Source: JADJLQ01 sp038251405 (GTDB lineage Bacteria; Bacteroidota; Bacteroidia; Chitinophagales; Saprospiraceae). From it: a stretch of DNA of 64,000 nt. Positions within the stretch are counted from its first letter, which is position 1, and each line of letters begins with the position of its first letter. A program made the translations under genes and the position numbers. The stretch is taken from assembly GCA_038251405.1 (NCBI GenBank), contig JBBSBH010000001.1, forward strand, positions 191,400 to 255,399. Direction: 5' to 3'. The notes below the pieces were generated by a model, which worked only from the letters and a program-made list of their open reading frames with translations, ran no database searches and had not been told where the DNA came from. Below, piece after piece: positions 34,870 through 44,122 of this stretch.

Positions 34870-37032
34870 ATGAAAGTAGTTGCAAATAGAAGAGATTTTT
34901 TAAAAACATCGAGTATTACTGGAGTTGGTTTGGCACTTGGATTTAAATCCCTGGCAGGTGTAGATTCAGTGTATAAAATGAATGCTGAATTATTCAAACA
35001 AGAGCTTAATCCATTTGTGTTAATTGATACGGCTGGAAATATAACTTTAGTCAACAGTAGACCAGATATGGGTCAGGGTTCATCTCAAGCGGTGCCATCG
35101 ATTATAGCGGAAGAATTGGAAGTTAATCTAAGCCAGGTAAAAATAATCCAATCTGATGGTCGAGCTAAGTACGGGCCTCAGCAGGCTGGTGGAAGTAGTA
35201 CTGTGAGACAATTATGGGATTCACTTCGGAAAGCCGGTGCTTCAGCTAAGGAAATGTTGATCCAGGCGGGAGCAAACAAATGGAGTACTACCGTTGACAA
35301 TTGTTATGCTAGTGAGGGCAAAGTCTTTTTAAAGAATAGCACTAAAAGTTTTTCTTATGGTGAATTGGTAAATGATGCTTCTGCTTTAGAGGTTCCTGAA
35401 AGCCCAACATTAAAAGACCCAAAGGACTTTCGCATTTTGGGAAAATACAATAAGCGCCTGGATGTGCCTTCAAAAGTTACGGGCAAGGCTATTTTTGGAA
35501 TAGATATTAAGGTTCCTAATATGCTCTATGCAGTGACAGTGCATGCACCTTCGATAAAAGGCAAGCTCATCAGCTTTACAGATACTGATGCAAAAAAAAT
35601 AGCAGGTGTAAAAGCCGTTTTGAAGACTAAACACTCCTATCCCGGTGGAGAAACTGATGCTATAGCCATTGTTGCAGATAATTATTGGGCTGCTCTGAAA
35701 GCAAGTAAGTTGGTAGATATTCGATGGGACCATGGGGATGCCCTGGAGACGGTGAACTCAGCTAATTATTTTAAAAATATGTACGCTGCAGCTGAAAAAC
35801 CTGGAATACGAGCTGAAGAAGAAGGTGATTTTGATGCGTATTTCAATTTTTCTGAAATGAAATTGGAGGCTGTTTACGAGACCTCATTTTTAGCCCATGC
35901 TGCTATTGAACCTGTTAATACTACTGCTCATGTTAAGTCTGATGGTTCTGTAGAAATTTGGGCCCCTATACAAGGACCGGATGGAGCGATTAGCGAAGCT
36001 GCCAACTATCTAAAAATTGCCGATGATAAAGTAAAAATCAATGCGACCTTGCTGGGCGGCTCATTTGGAAGGAAAGCTTATATGGATTTCATGAAAGAAG
36101 CTATCGATATTTCCAGGCAGATGCAGGCTCCTGTAAAATTGATCTGGCCTCGGGAAGAAGATATGGCCCAAGGTCCTTACAGACCTGCAATGCTTAGTAA
36201 ACTCAGAGGAGTAGTAGATAATAAAAATCGTCTTGCGGCACTTAGTCATCATGCAATTGGAGAATCAATCCAGGGCCAACATTGGAACGGGCTTCAAGCA
36301 TTTCAGGCTGATGACTGGATAGCGGGGGAATTAAGCAAAGAAAATAACAAGTACGATTTCAAAGTAAATCATCTTTCTTATAGTAGGGTAAAAACGGATA
36401 TTCCCATATTGTGGTGGCGATCAGTATATGCTTCAAATTTCGCCTGGGGCCAGGAGTGTTTTATTGACGAAATGGCCATCAAAGCGGGAAAAGATCCAAT
36501 TGTAGCCAGGAAGGAGTTATTGAAAAATGATGAACGTGATTTAAAAGTAATTTCAAAGCTGGAGGAAATCATTAAGTCCTATCCGGCATTACCTGTGGAT
36601 CATGCCAGGGGTATAGCTATGTTCAGGTCTTTCTCTACAATGAGCGCCGCTGCTGTTGAAGTGGCGAAAGATGGCAATGGCATAAAAATAATAAAAGTAA
36701 CTTCTGTGATTGACTGTGGACTGCACGTAAATCCTGATATGGTAAAAGCACAGACGGAGGGCAATATCGTCATGGGGTTGACTGCTGCGATCAAAGGAGG
36801 AATTACATTCACTGATGGCAAATGTGATCAAACCAACTACCATACTTATCAATTGATGAGAATCAATGAAATGCCTTTAGTGGATATTCATATAATGGAA
36901 AATTGGGAGAAGCCGGGTGGGGTAGGAGAACCAGGATTACCGCCAATTGCACCAGCTCTAGGTAATGCTATTTTTAATCTTACCGGCAAGCGACTTAGAA
37001 GACTGCCCATTGATATTGACAATTTGGGATAA
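34870..37032 (+). CDS. Molybdopterin-binding large subunit, IorB-like oxidoreductase
   Basis: The 720-residue catalytic subunit of the xanthine-oxidase superfamily hydroxylates aldehydes or N-heterocycles. It starts with a Tat signal (NRRDFLKTSSITGVGLALGF), so the complex is folded in the cytoplasm and exported. Molybdopterin-binding motifs include NSRPDMGQGSSQA near residue 60, GGSFGRKAYMDF near 396 and, at the C-terminus, GGVGEPGLPPIAPA, which contains the catalytic Glu. The small Fe-S subunit gene precedes it. The substrate cannot be named from sequence. No XdhC-type maturation factor or cytochrome partner gene lies nearby, so those must be elsewhere. Confidence 0.94.
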   Translation: MKVVANRRDFLKTSSITGVGLALGFKSLAGVDSVYKMNAELFKQELNPFVLIDTAGNITLVNSRPDMGQGSSQAVPSIIAEELEVNLSQVKIIQSDGRAKYGPQQAGGSSTVRQLWDSLRKAGASAKEMLIQAGANKWSTTVDNCYASEGKVFLKNSTKSFSYGELVNDASALEVPESPTLKDPKDFRILGKYNKRLDVPSKVTGKAIFGIDIKVPNMLYAVTVHAPSIKGKLISFTDTDAKKIAGVKAVLKTKHSYPGGETDAIAIVADNYWAALKASKLVDIRWDHGDALETVNSANYFKNMYAAAEKPGIRAEEEGDFDAYFNFSEMKLEAVYETSFLAHAAIEPVNTTAHVKSDGSVEIWAPIQGPDGAISEAANYLKIADDKVKINATLLGGSFGRKAYMDFMKEAIDISRQMQAPVKLIWPREEDMAQGPYRPAMLSKLRGVVDNKNRLAALSHHAIGESIQGQHWNGLQAFQADDWIAGELSKENNKYDFKVNHLSYSRVKTDIPILWWRSVYASNFAWGQECFIDEMAIKAGKDPIVARKELLKNDERDLKVISKLEEIIKSYPALPVDHARGIAMFRSFSTMSAAAVEVAKDGNGIKIIKVTSVIDCGLHVNPDMVKAQTEGNIVMGLTAAIKGGITFTDGKCDQTNYHTYQLMRINEMPLVDIHIMENWEKPGGVGEPGLPPIAPALGNAIFNLTGKRLRRLPIDIDNLG

Positions 37033-37039
37033 GCGGGAT

Positions 37040-38416
37040 CTAAATAATGGCAATAGTCAAACAATTTTTTGTTGATCTTGTTATCTTGTACAACTCACTG
37101 ATCGTATTTGTCGGATGAAGCCATATGATTTCTTCCATTTGATTTACTAATACTATTGCGTTTTGTTTTTCGATTCCGGATATTTTTTTATCTGTGAGTA
37201 TGTCTTTAATCTTTTTTGATTTTCCTTTCATGCCCAGTGGCTGCATCTTATCGCCATTTTGCCACCGGCGTACCAGTAAGGGCAATTGGATGTTATTAAG
37301 ATCAAGCTTAGTTTTAGTAAGGGAATCCAGTTCGATTTTTTTTGATTTTCCGAACCGGATTGTTTGATCTTGAAGCTTAAATGATAAGGGAAGTCTTTTG
37401 AGCTTTAGTTCTATGAAATCTTCTTCCTTTCTTTTGACTATTTCAACTTCCTTTTCTAAAGTAAAAAGAGTAAAATTATCAGATTGGAAAGTTCTGCTTT
37501 TATGCTTTTGAGCTATGCAATGAAAGATCTGACTTACTTGATCCTCGTTGAATCCAAATCCCTCCAGCAGATAAAAAGCAGTTTGAAGATTTACTTCTTC
37601 ATCAAAAAATACTTTGGTTTTGGTTCCTGATTTTAAAGTATGCTTCGAAATAAAGATTTCAACTGCTTTGTTTATCAGAGGTGCTATACCTTGCATTTTC
37701 ATCGCATTTTCAGCTATGTGTCTGCTGGCATTATTATTGATTTGGTGCAAAATAGGGACTACATTCAACCTGATTTTATTTCTGGAAAACATATCCTCTT
37801 CGTTAGAGGCATCTTTCCTGAACGGAATGTTTTTTGTACGTAAATAATCATCTATTTCATCCTTTGTGATGGACAATAATGGTCTGATAAGTTTAGCACT
37901 TAGATGGCCTGTTTCAGTATAGGGAAAGGGAGCTACGGGTAGTATACCTTGCAACCCGGAGATGCCCGTACCTCTGATCAGCTGGAGCAGGACTGTTTCA
38001 GCCTGGTCATTCATATGGTGTCCCGTAGCTACATATTGGATTTTATTTTTTTTACACAATTTTTCAAACCAGTTGTAACGCAATTTTCTGGCAGTTTCTT
38101 CAATACCAGTCTTTGCTGCAGAAGCCATTTTTTTAGTATCCCATCGTACATTTAAAAGGTTGATATTCTTCTGTTTGCACCAATTTTTTGTAAATATTTC
38201 ATCTTCATCTGATGCTTGTCCTCGCAATTGATAATTTACATGGGCGGCTAGTACTCCCATTTTATTTTCTAGTAAAGCATTTATTAAGCACATGGAATCT
38301 GGACCACCACTCAGACCTACCAGTATAGTAGTATCATTTGGTATATTATGCTTAATTAAAAAAGCTTTAATTTTTTGTTCAAATTGGAATCCACTACTTT
38401 TGCGCATTAAATTCAA
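37040..38416 (-). CDS. tilS: tRNA(Ile)-lysidine synthetase
   Basis: The 458-residue enzyme converts the wobble C of tRNA-Ile(CAU) to lysidine, so that it reads AUA. The PP-loop ATP-pyrophosphatase motif LSGGPDSMCL is near residue 34, with ATGHHMNDQAETVLLQLIRG and RPLLSITKDEIDDYL downstream as in TilS. The C-terminal TilS-C region has RRWQNGDKMQPLGMKG. Its end is seven bases from the convergent hydroxylase gene. The start at 38416 (or MRK at 38407) overlaps the promoter of the divergent lipoprotein gene, so the two may influence each other's expression. Confidence 0.96.
   Translation of the reverse strand: MNLMRKSSGFQFEQKIKAFLIKHNIPNDTTILVGLSGGPDSMCLINALLENKMGVLAAHVNYQLRGQASDEDEIFTKNWCKQKNINLLNVRWDTKKMASAAKTGIEETARKLRYNWFEKLCKKNKIQYVATGHHMNDQAETVLLQLIRGTGISGLQGILPVAPFPYTETGHLSAKLIRPLLSITKDEIDDYLRTKNIPFRKDASNEEDMFSRNKIRLNVVPILHQINNNASRHIAENAMKMQGIAPLINKAVEIFISKHTLKSGTKTKVFFDEEVNLQTAFYLLEGFGFNEDQVSQIFHCIAQKHKSRTFQSDNFTLFTLEKEVEIVKRKEEDFIELKLKRLPLSFKLQDQTIRFGKSKKIELDSLTKTKLDLNNIQLPLLVRRWQNGDKMQPLGMKGKSKKIKDILTDKKISGIEKQNAIVLVNQMEEIIWLHPTNTISELYKITRSTKNCLTIAII
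38395..38402 (+). promoter_or_regulatory. Promoter (-33 and -7) for the gene at 38429, inside the tilS 5' end
   Basis: TACTTTTG matches TAnnTTTG, with TTTG at 38374-38377 leaving a 17-base spacer. It is the best-spaced promoter candidate in the window, 26 bases before the ATG at 38429. Confidence 0.6.
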
Positions 38417-38428
38417 TTAATTATATTC

Positions 38429-39016
38429 ATGAAAAAACTTTTAGTTCTTTTATTTACTCTGTTTTCAATGTCTGCTTTATGGATGGATTGTAAAAATTCT
38501 GAGCCCGAATCAAAAGATATATTTTCAAAGAAAGATACTGCAAATGTAAATACCAATTTCAAAATCACTGCAATGGGTAGTGGTATTGCTAAAGACCCCG
38601 ATCCTGCAATACAGGGGTTTGAAGAAGCTGCAGCTGGCGGAAATAATAAGTATAATCACTTTGATACCATTTTGGTGCGTGATTTGAGCAGGAAACTTTG
38701 GAAATTTGATGGGGGAATAGATGGTGCAAAAAATATTGCTGAAAAGGATATGGATGGATTTTGGCTGGAATTCACCAAAAACGGGAAATACACTAAAGGC
38801 AGCTACTCAAATATCACCAGCAAGGGTAATTATACTGTTGATAATCAGGGATTTATTGAAATGACCCCATCCAATTCCTCTGAAAAAAAATCTCAGTGGC
38901 AATCCAAGTTTAATAGTAATATGCTGATCCTGGTAGGTACTCCTAAATACGGTGACAATCAAGTACAAATGCGATTGTCTCAAGTAGATGAAAAGCCTCA
39001 AAAAGCAACCAAATAA
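38429..39016 (+). CDS. Hypothetical exported protein, 195 residues
   Basis: The N-terminus has a signal-peptide pattern (MKKLLVLLFTLFSMSALWMDC), and Cys21 could be lipidated, although the residues before it are not a good lipobox. The mature part is polar. It contains WKFDGGIDGAKNIAEKD, then a beta-rich segment with GFWLEFTKNGKYTKGS and LILVGTPKYGD resembling lipocalin-like or META-like small domains; the resemblance is too weak to assign. It is divergent from tilS with a 12-base gap, and its 3' end is three bases from the convergent topA gene. No function can be given. Confidence 0.75.
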   Translation: MKKLLVLLFTLFSMSALWMDCKNSEPESKDIFSKKDTANVNTNFKITAMGSGIAKDPDPAIQGFEEAAAGGNNKYNHFDTILVRDLSRKLWKFDGGIDGAKNIAEKDMDGFWLEFTKNGKYTKGSYSNITSKGNYTVDNQGFIEMTPSNSSEKKSQWQSKFNSNMLILVGTPKYGDNQVQMRLSQVDEKPQKATK

Positions 39017-39019
39017 ATT

Positions 39020-41647
39020 TTAGGCTTTTGCTTTAGGAGGACTTATTTTCTTTTTGATGGTAATTATCTTTTTTGAAGAACTTTTTGGTTTTGCATAGCT
39101 TGATTTTTTAGCAACTGGTTTTGCCTTTGTTTTCTTAGTAAAGGCAGTTGGGTCAGTAGCTTCAATTAAAGATTTTACTTCTTCTAAAGTATACTCAGCG
39201 GCGTCTTCAGCGCTAATTCGTTTTCCATTTTCATCTTTTGGAAAGTTTACGAACTTTTTACCATAAAAGATTATAGGTCCCCATCTTCCGATCTGCACAC
39301 TTATTTTTTCTTCGTCCCAGGTGTTGATATACTTTTTGGCTTCTTTTTCTTCTTTTGCCTGTATTAATTCAATTGCAGTTTTTGCATTTAATTCATCAAA
39401 ATTTATTTTAGCAGGAACATTGGCGAATAATTCATTCCATTTTAAAAAAGGCCCAAATCTTCCCTTGCCCTTGCTAATAGGGAGGCCTTTGTAGGTAGCT
39501 ATTGGAGCGTTTGCTTCTTGCTTTTCTTTTATGAGCTCTACAGCCCGGTCTAAAGTTATAGTCAATGGATCTTCGATGCGTGGAATTGATATAAATCCTT
39601 CATCATATTTTACATAAGGGCCAAATCTTCCCTGGCCAATAGTGATTTCTTTCCCTTCATAATTTCCTAATGCTCTTGGTAATTTGAATAATTCCATCGC
39701 CTCTTCATAGGTGATGTTTTCCATGGACTGGCCGGGTTTTAGGTTTGCAAACTCCGGTTTCACATCTTCTGAAATCTCATCTGTATCTCCTATTTGTACC
39801 ACTGGCCCAAAGCGAGCCATTCGCACGAAAACAGTAAATCCTGATTTCGGATCTTTTCCCAATATACGTTTGCCACTTTCTCTTCCCGTATTTTGAATAG
39901 TGTCTTCCAGTTTTTTATGAAAGGGCAGATAAAAATCTTTAATCATTTTGTGCCATTCCAGATTTCCTTCAGCTATAAGGTCAAACTCTTTTTCTATTTC
40001 AGCAGTGAAACTGTAGCTCATGATATCATCAAAATTTTTTGATAAATAATCTACTACCAGCATACCCATATCTGAGGGAAATAGATTGTTTTTTGATGCT
40101 CCTGTAATTTCTTTATCCATATGAGTACTGATAACTCCTTTTTCAAGAGTCAATACCTCAAACACTCTTACTGTACCTTCTCTTTGTTCCTTAACCACAT
40201 AGCCACGGCCTTTCTCCATAATTTTTGAAATAGTAGGCGCATAGGTAGAAGGCCTTCCAATTCCCAGTTCTTCCAATTTCTTAACCAGACTTGCCTCCGT
40301 ATATCTTGCCGGGGGTCTCGTAAATCTTTGTATGGCTTCCATTTTATTGAGATCCAGGGCTTGCCCTATGCTCAACGGAGGTAATATAGATTCATCATTA
40401 GCTTCATCCTCTTCATCTTCTGATTCCAGGTATACTTTTAAAAAGCCATCCAATTTTATTATTTCTCCTTCTGCCTGTAAAAATTCACCTGGAAGATTGG
40501 AGATTCCGATCTTAACGATAGTTTTTTCAAGTTCAGCATCTGCCATTTGGGAAGCTATGGTTCGCTTCCAGATTAATTCATACAGCCTTTGCTCATCACG
40601 GATAGAAGAGACTTCCAGTTGATTTATATAGGATGGTCTGATAGCTTCATGGGCTTCCTGGGCGTTCGCTATTTTACTTTTATATACTCGGGTTTCAATA
40701 TATTTTTTACCGAAGCTTTTTTCAATTTCAGTGACAATCTGATCGATAGCTGTAGTACTTAATGAAGTAGAGTCAGTACGCATATAAGTGATCAAACCTT
40801 GCTCATACAATCTTTGAGCAGTAATCATCGTGCGGGACACTCCGAAGCCTAATTTACGCGAAGCCTCCTGCTGTAGAGTAGATGTTGTAAAAGGAGGTGC
40901 TGGTTTTCTTCGAAGGGGTTTTACATCTATAGATTTTATGGTAAATGCAGCTGTTTTGCAGGATTCTAAAAACTTCCGTGCTTCCGTATTGGTATCGAAT
41001 CTTTCTGGTCTTTCAGCTTTGAGGTTGAATACTCTGCCTTCAGTGTCCCTGACTTTGAATAATGCACTTACTTTGAAAAATGGAGTGACCTCAAAATTTC
41101 GAATTTCCCGTTCGCGCTCTACTATTAATTTTACTGCTACAGACTGTACTCTTCCGGCAGACAAATTGTTTTTTATTTTCTTCCATAAAAGTTCGGATAA
41201 TTCGAAACCAACCAATCTATCCAAAACCCTACGGGCCTGTTGAGCATTTACCAAATCCAAATCTACTTTTCGTGGATTCAACACTGCTTCCTGGATGGCA
41301 GGCTTGGTAATTTCATGGAAAACAATCCGCTTTGTTACTTTAGGGTCTAAATCTAAGACTTCGCATAAATGCCATGCAATTGCCTCACCCTCACGGTCTT
41401 CGTCCGTTGCCATCCAAACTTCTGAGGCTTGCCTGGCGGCATCACGCAGCTCTTTTACTACTTTTGTCTTTTCCGGACTGACAATGTAATTTGGTTGAAA
41501 ATCATTTTCAATTTCAATACCTTTTTTACCTTTCTCCAGATCTCTTATATGCCCGAAACTAGATTTCACCTGGTAATCACTACCGAGGTACTTTTCTATT
41601 GTTTTGGCTTTTGCAGGTGATTCTACTATTAATAATTTTTTACCCAT
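39020..41647 (-). CDS. topA: DNA topoisomerase I
   Basis: The 875-residue type IA topoisomerase relaxes negative supercoils. The Toprim domain starts at LLIVESPAKAKTIEKYLG (about residue 5) and includes the acidic DEDREGEA motif. The catalytic Tyr is residue 288 in LITYMRTDST. Instead of C4 zinc fingers, the C-terminus has several GRFGP(Y/F)(V/L)K repeats (for example QGRFGPYVKYDEG and KGRFGPFLKW), the form usual in Bacteroidetes and some other phyla, and ends in a Lys/Pro/Ala-rich tail. A TAnnTTTG element lies 32 bases upstream of the start. The gene is convergent with the 38429 gene. Confidence 0.97.
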   Translation of the reverse strand: MGKKLLIVESPAKAKTIEKYLGSDYQVKSSFGHIRDLEKGKKGIEIENDFQPNYIVSPEKTKVVKELRDAARQASEVWMATDEDREGEAIAWHLCEVLDLDPKVTKRIVFHEITKPAIQEAVLNPRKVDLDLVNAQQARRVLDRLVGFELSELLWKKIKNNLSAGRVQSVAVKLIVEREREIRNFEVTPFFKVSALFKVRDTEGRVFNLKAERPERFDTNTEARKFLESCKTAAFTIKSIDVKPLRRKPAPPFTTSTLQQEASRKLGFGVSRTMITAQRLYEQGLITYMRTDSTSLSTTAIDQIVTEIEKSFGKKYIETRVYKSKIANAQEAHEAIRPSYINQLEVSSIRDEQRLYELIWKRTIASQMADAELEKTIVKIGISNLPGEFLQAEGEIIKLDGFLKVYLESEDEEDEANDESILPPLSIGQALDLNKMEAIQRFTRPPARYTEASLVKKLEELGIGRPSTYAPTISKIMEKGRGYVVKEQREGTVRVFEVLTLEKGVISTHMDKEITGASKNNLFPSDMGMLVVDYLSKNFDDIMSYSFTAEIEKEFDLIAEGNLEWHKMIKDFYLPFHKKLEDTIQNTGRESGKRILGKDPKSGFTVFVRMARFGPVVQIGDTDEISEDVKPEFANLKPGQSMENITYEEAMELFKLPRALGNYEGKEITIGQGRFGPYVKYDEGFISIPRIEDPLTITLDRAVELIKEKQEANAPIATYKGLPISKGKGRFGPFLKWNELFANVPAKINFDELNAKTAIELIQAKEEKEAKKYINTWDEEKISVQIGRWGPIIFYGKKFVNFPKDENGKRISAEDAAEYTLEEVKSLIEATDPTAFTKKTKAKPVAKKSSYAKPKSSSKKIITIKKKISPPKAKA

Positions 41648-41679
41648 AATTAGGTTCGTCTCTTTTCGAAATTAGAATG

Positions 41680-41687
41680 CAAAACTA
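41680..41687 (-). promoter_or_regulatory. -7 promoter element for topA
   Basis: The minus strand reads TAGTTTTG, an exact TAnnTTTG match, 32 bases before the topA start codon. Confidence 0.5.
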
Positions 41688-41809
41688 TAAATATTTTGTA
41701 TTTCATCATTTGAAGTACTTTGTAATGATACTTAAACGGGATAATTTCGCCATGGTTAGAGATTGATTAATTGAATGTTTTCAAATGAATTTTTCTGTAA
41801 ACTTGAAGC

Positions 41810-42094
41810 ATGAGTAAAGAAAGATTGCTGGCTATAACATTAATTCAAGCAATTGTTTACACAATAGTTTGGATCATAGATGATTATACTGGCTTAATCA
41901 TGAGCGTTTCTTTTTCTACTATTGCATTTGCAATTTTGATTATATCCTGGATTGCAGATAGGCTGGAGTATGCTGATGTAGGATCGTGGTATTATCCATT
42001 GATTATTATTTCAGTGGTCGTTCCACTGATTATAGCAGCTGTGTTTTGGTATTTAAAAGATGGCCATATGAATTGGATGAATCCGATTTTTTAA
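41810..42094 (+). CDS. Small integral membrane protein, 94 residues
   Basis: Three hydrophobic segments are visible: LAITLIQAIVYTIVWII (about 7-25), SVSFSTIAFAILIISWI (about 33-50) and YYPLIIISVVVPLIIAAVF (about 61-80), with a short C-terminal tail. The N-terminus (MSKERL) is basic/polar and not a cleavable signal. No family is recognised. It stands alone, divergent from topA and convergent with a lipoprotein gene, with a four-base gap at the 3' ends. The clean start and hydrophobic pattern support a real gene. Confidence 0.7.
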   Translation: MSKERLLAITLIQAIVYTIVWIIDDYTGLIMSVSFSTIAFAILIISWIADRLEYADVGSWYYPLIIISVVVPLIIAAVFWYLKDGHMNWMNPIF

Positions 42095-42098
42095 CCAA

Positions 42099-42509
42099 TT
42101 AATAATTTATTGGGGTAGGGGCACTTTCTAAATCTAAATCTAAGTCTATTCTTTTCAACGACATTTTGAAATGAAAAGTTTGCAGTACAGTGTTGATTAC
42201 AAGTATACTATCAGTAAGAAACTCAATTTTATATTTTGTTTGATCCGATGCCAGCAACGTAGAATCTACCATGGTAAAGTCATATGTCTTATCAATTCCA
42301 TATAGATTGTGAGTCATTTTTCCTTCAGAGATAGTAAATATCGCCCCATTAATAGTTTGTGTGGGCCTGTTGTTTCGTATTGCATTTGTTACAGTCCAAT
42401 TGCCATTGATGAGATCCCTGGAGATAGATTGTGTTTGATGGATAGATTTAGAATCCTGATTTTTACATTGAATGAGGAGGATTCCAAAGCAAAATAACAT
42501 TACACGCAT
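42099..42509 (-). CDS. Hypothetical small lipoprotein
   Basis: The 136-residue protein begins MRVMLFCFGILLIQC, a lipoprotein signal with Cys15. The mature part contains LINGNWTVTNAIRNNR and a short beta-rich domain (AIFTISEGKMTHNLYG, TKYKIEFLTDSILVINTV) similar in shape to lipocalin-like or "NGNWxV" small domains of Bacteroidetes; this is only a by-eye comparison. It lies downstream of the metallophosphoesterase gene, 64 bases after its stop, so the two could be cotranscribed. Confidence 0.72.
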   Translation of the reverse strand: MRVMLFCFGILLIQCKNQDSKSIHQTQSISRDLINGNWTVTNAIRNNRPTQTINGAIFTISEGKMTHNLYGIDKTYDFTMVDSTLLASDQTKYKIEFLTDSILVINTVLQTFHFKMSLKRIDLDLDLESAPTPINY

Positions 42510-42573
42510 AAGTGATTTTAAACTGTTTAGAGTAATTCTTGCGCAAATATCCGGTTTATTTATAAAATGCTAT

Positions 42574-43806
42574 TTAAGCAGAGATCAACTCCAGCAAAGT
42601 GATCTCTGGCAATATTCCTACTCTTCCCGGGTACCCTAAAAATCCGAAACCGCGGTTTACGTATAAATGTTGTTTTTCATTGGTGCTGTATAAACCAGCC
42701 CATTCTTTATAAATGTATTGGCTAGGGCTCCATTTCATGAATCCCGGAATCTCTATTCCAAATTGAAAGCCATGGGTATGCCCAGAACAAGTGAGGGCAA
42801 TGTCTTTATAGGATTTGTTTACTTCAAAATCCCAATGACTGGGATCATGTGAAAGCAATAACTTCAGACTATCAAGAGGTAGCCCTATGTAGGCTTTTGA
42901 CAAATTTCCATATTTTGTAAATCTGCGTGAGGCTGAGAAATTTTCTACTCCAATAATGCTGATCTTTTCACCATGGATTTCGATGGTTTCATTTTGATTT
43001 AGAAGTAAATTCCATCCAATAGTGGCGTGATGTTTTTTGAGGGTATTCAGATTAGTAATTTTTTCTGATGGATTTGCCCATTGTGCATAATCGCCATAAT
43101 CATGATTCCCAAAAACTGAAAAGCTGCCATATTTGCCCTTCATTTTTTGGAAAATATCAATGTATGGTATTATTTCATCTGCTTTATAGTTGACGAGATC
43201 TCCTGTGAAGAATAATATGTCGGGCTGAAGATCTGTTACCATAGATATACTTTTCTTTACTTGATCTATAGAAGTGAAGCTACCACTATGGATATCAGAG
43301 ATTTGTACTATTCTCAGATTTTCCAAAGCGGGGGGAAGGTTCTTTATTGGAATCTTAATGCGATGGATTTGGTACCTGTAAGCATTGCGTGCCATTCCAT
43401 ATAACAAAGTAAAAAATGGAACCCCTGCGGCAAACGCTCCTACCTTGCTTAAAAATTCCATCCGGGATGTGCTGTACACATAATCAGGCTTTAGCCACTT
43501 TATCAGATATCCTAACATTCTTCTTAAATCATCAATTAATACAATGGGTATACTGATAAATTTTGCGAAATAACTTATGAATGCCCAGGCTCTCAAATAG
43601 ATTAAAATATGAGGGGATATAAAATCTACATTCAGGGCATAAGTAATAGTGAGTACAAGGGTAATAGCCGAACCTGACCAGAAAAATACTTGTAATAAGC
43701 TTTTCCATACCGGTTCTAACGGGCTTATTAACTGCCTCAACCATTGATAACTATAAATGTCGATTACAATTAGGAAAAAAAGTAAAAATAAAACTCTGGT
43801 ACTCAT
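42574..43806 (-). CDS. Membrane-bound metallophosphoesterase
   Basis: The 410-residue protein has several N-terminal transmembrane helices (about 1-130) followed by a calcineurin-like phosphoesterase domain. The metal ligands are in LRIVQISDIHSGS, FFTGDLVN, VFGNHDYGDY, LLLSHDP and SGHTHGFQ. This matches the YaeI/LpxH-like membrane-associated subfamily. The longer frame starting at 43881 adds 25 residues upstream of a promoter element at 43823; the ATG at 43806 (MSTRVLFLLFFLIVID) is therefore preferred. The active site should face the cytoplasm or periplasm depending on topology, which I cannot fix. The substrate is unknown. Confidence 0.9.
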   Translation of the reverse strand: MSTRVLFLLFFLIVIDIYSYQWLRQLISPLEPVWKSLLQVFFWSGSAITLVLTITYALNVDFISPHILIYLRAWAFISYFAKFISIPIVLIDDLRRMLGYLIKWLKPDYVYSTSRMEFLSKVGAFAAGVPFFTLLYGMARNAYRYQIHRIKIPIKNLPPALENLRIVQISDIHSGSFTSIDQVKKSISMVTDLQPDILFFTGDLVNYKADEIIPYIDIFQKMKGKYGSFSVFGNHDYGDYAQWANPSEKITNLNTLKKHHATIGWNLLLNQNETIEIHGEKISIIGVENFSASRRFTKYGNLSKAYIGLPLDSLKLLLSHDPSHWDFEVNKSYKDIALTCSGHTHGFQFGIEIPGFMKWSPSQYIYKEWAGLYSTNEKQHLYVNRGFGFLGYPGRVGILPEITLLELISA

Positions 43807-43822
43807 ATTATAAAAATGAATG

Positions 43823-43830
43823 CAAAGATA
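43823..43830 (-). promoter_or_regulatory. -7 promoter element for the metallophosphoesterase gene
   Basis: The minus strand reads TATCTTTG, an exact TAnnTTTG match, 16 bases before the ATG at 43806. It decides the start by excluding the longer frame from 43881. Confidence 0.6.
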
Positions 43831-44122
43831 TCGGTTTACTAAAAAGAAAATGGAATGATTAGACCAATGCAGGCAACTCAACGATATTATTCAAAGATTA
43901 TTTTACTAGGTTTTATTTTTTAACATTAATGCTCCAGTACAATTTTTTTTATTGCCCTTAACTCACACTATTACCGTTCTATATATGTGTGAATTTAATA
44001 TGTATCTCATTAACTAAATTATAGCCTATGATGAACTTAATTTGTGACAGGATGAAAGTTCTACAGGGACAAGTATTTCAACAGATAAGACAACATTTTA
44101 TAATTTTTTTAAATTCAAAGCC

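Noticed and set aside
36589..36852. Minus-strand frames opposite the molybdenum hydroxylase gene
   Set aside because: Two overlapping antisense frames without conserved features, fully inside a gene with clear motifs.
43807..43881. A 25-codon N-terminal extension of the metallophosphoesterase
   Set aside because: A TAnnTTTG promoter element lies within it, and the ATG at 43806 begins the membrane helix directly.
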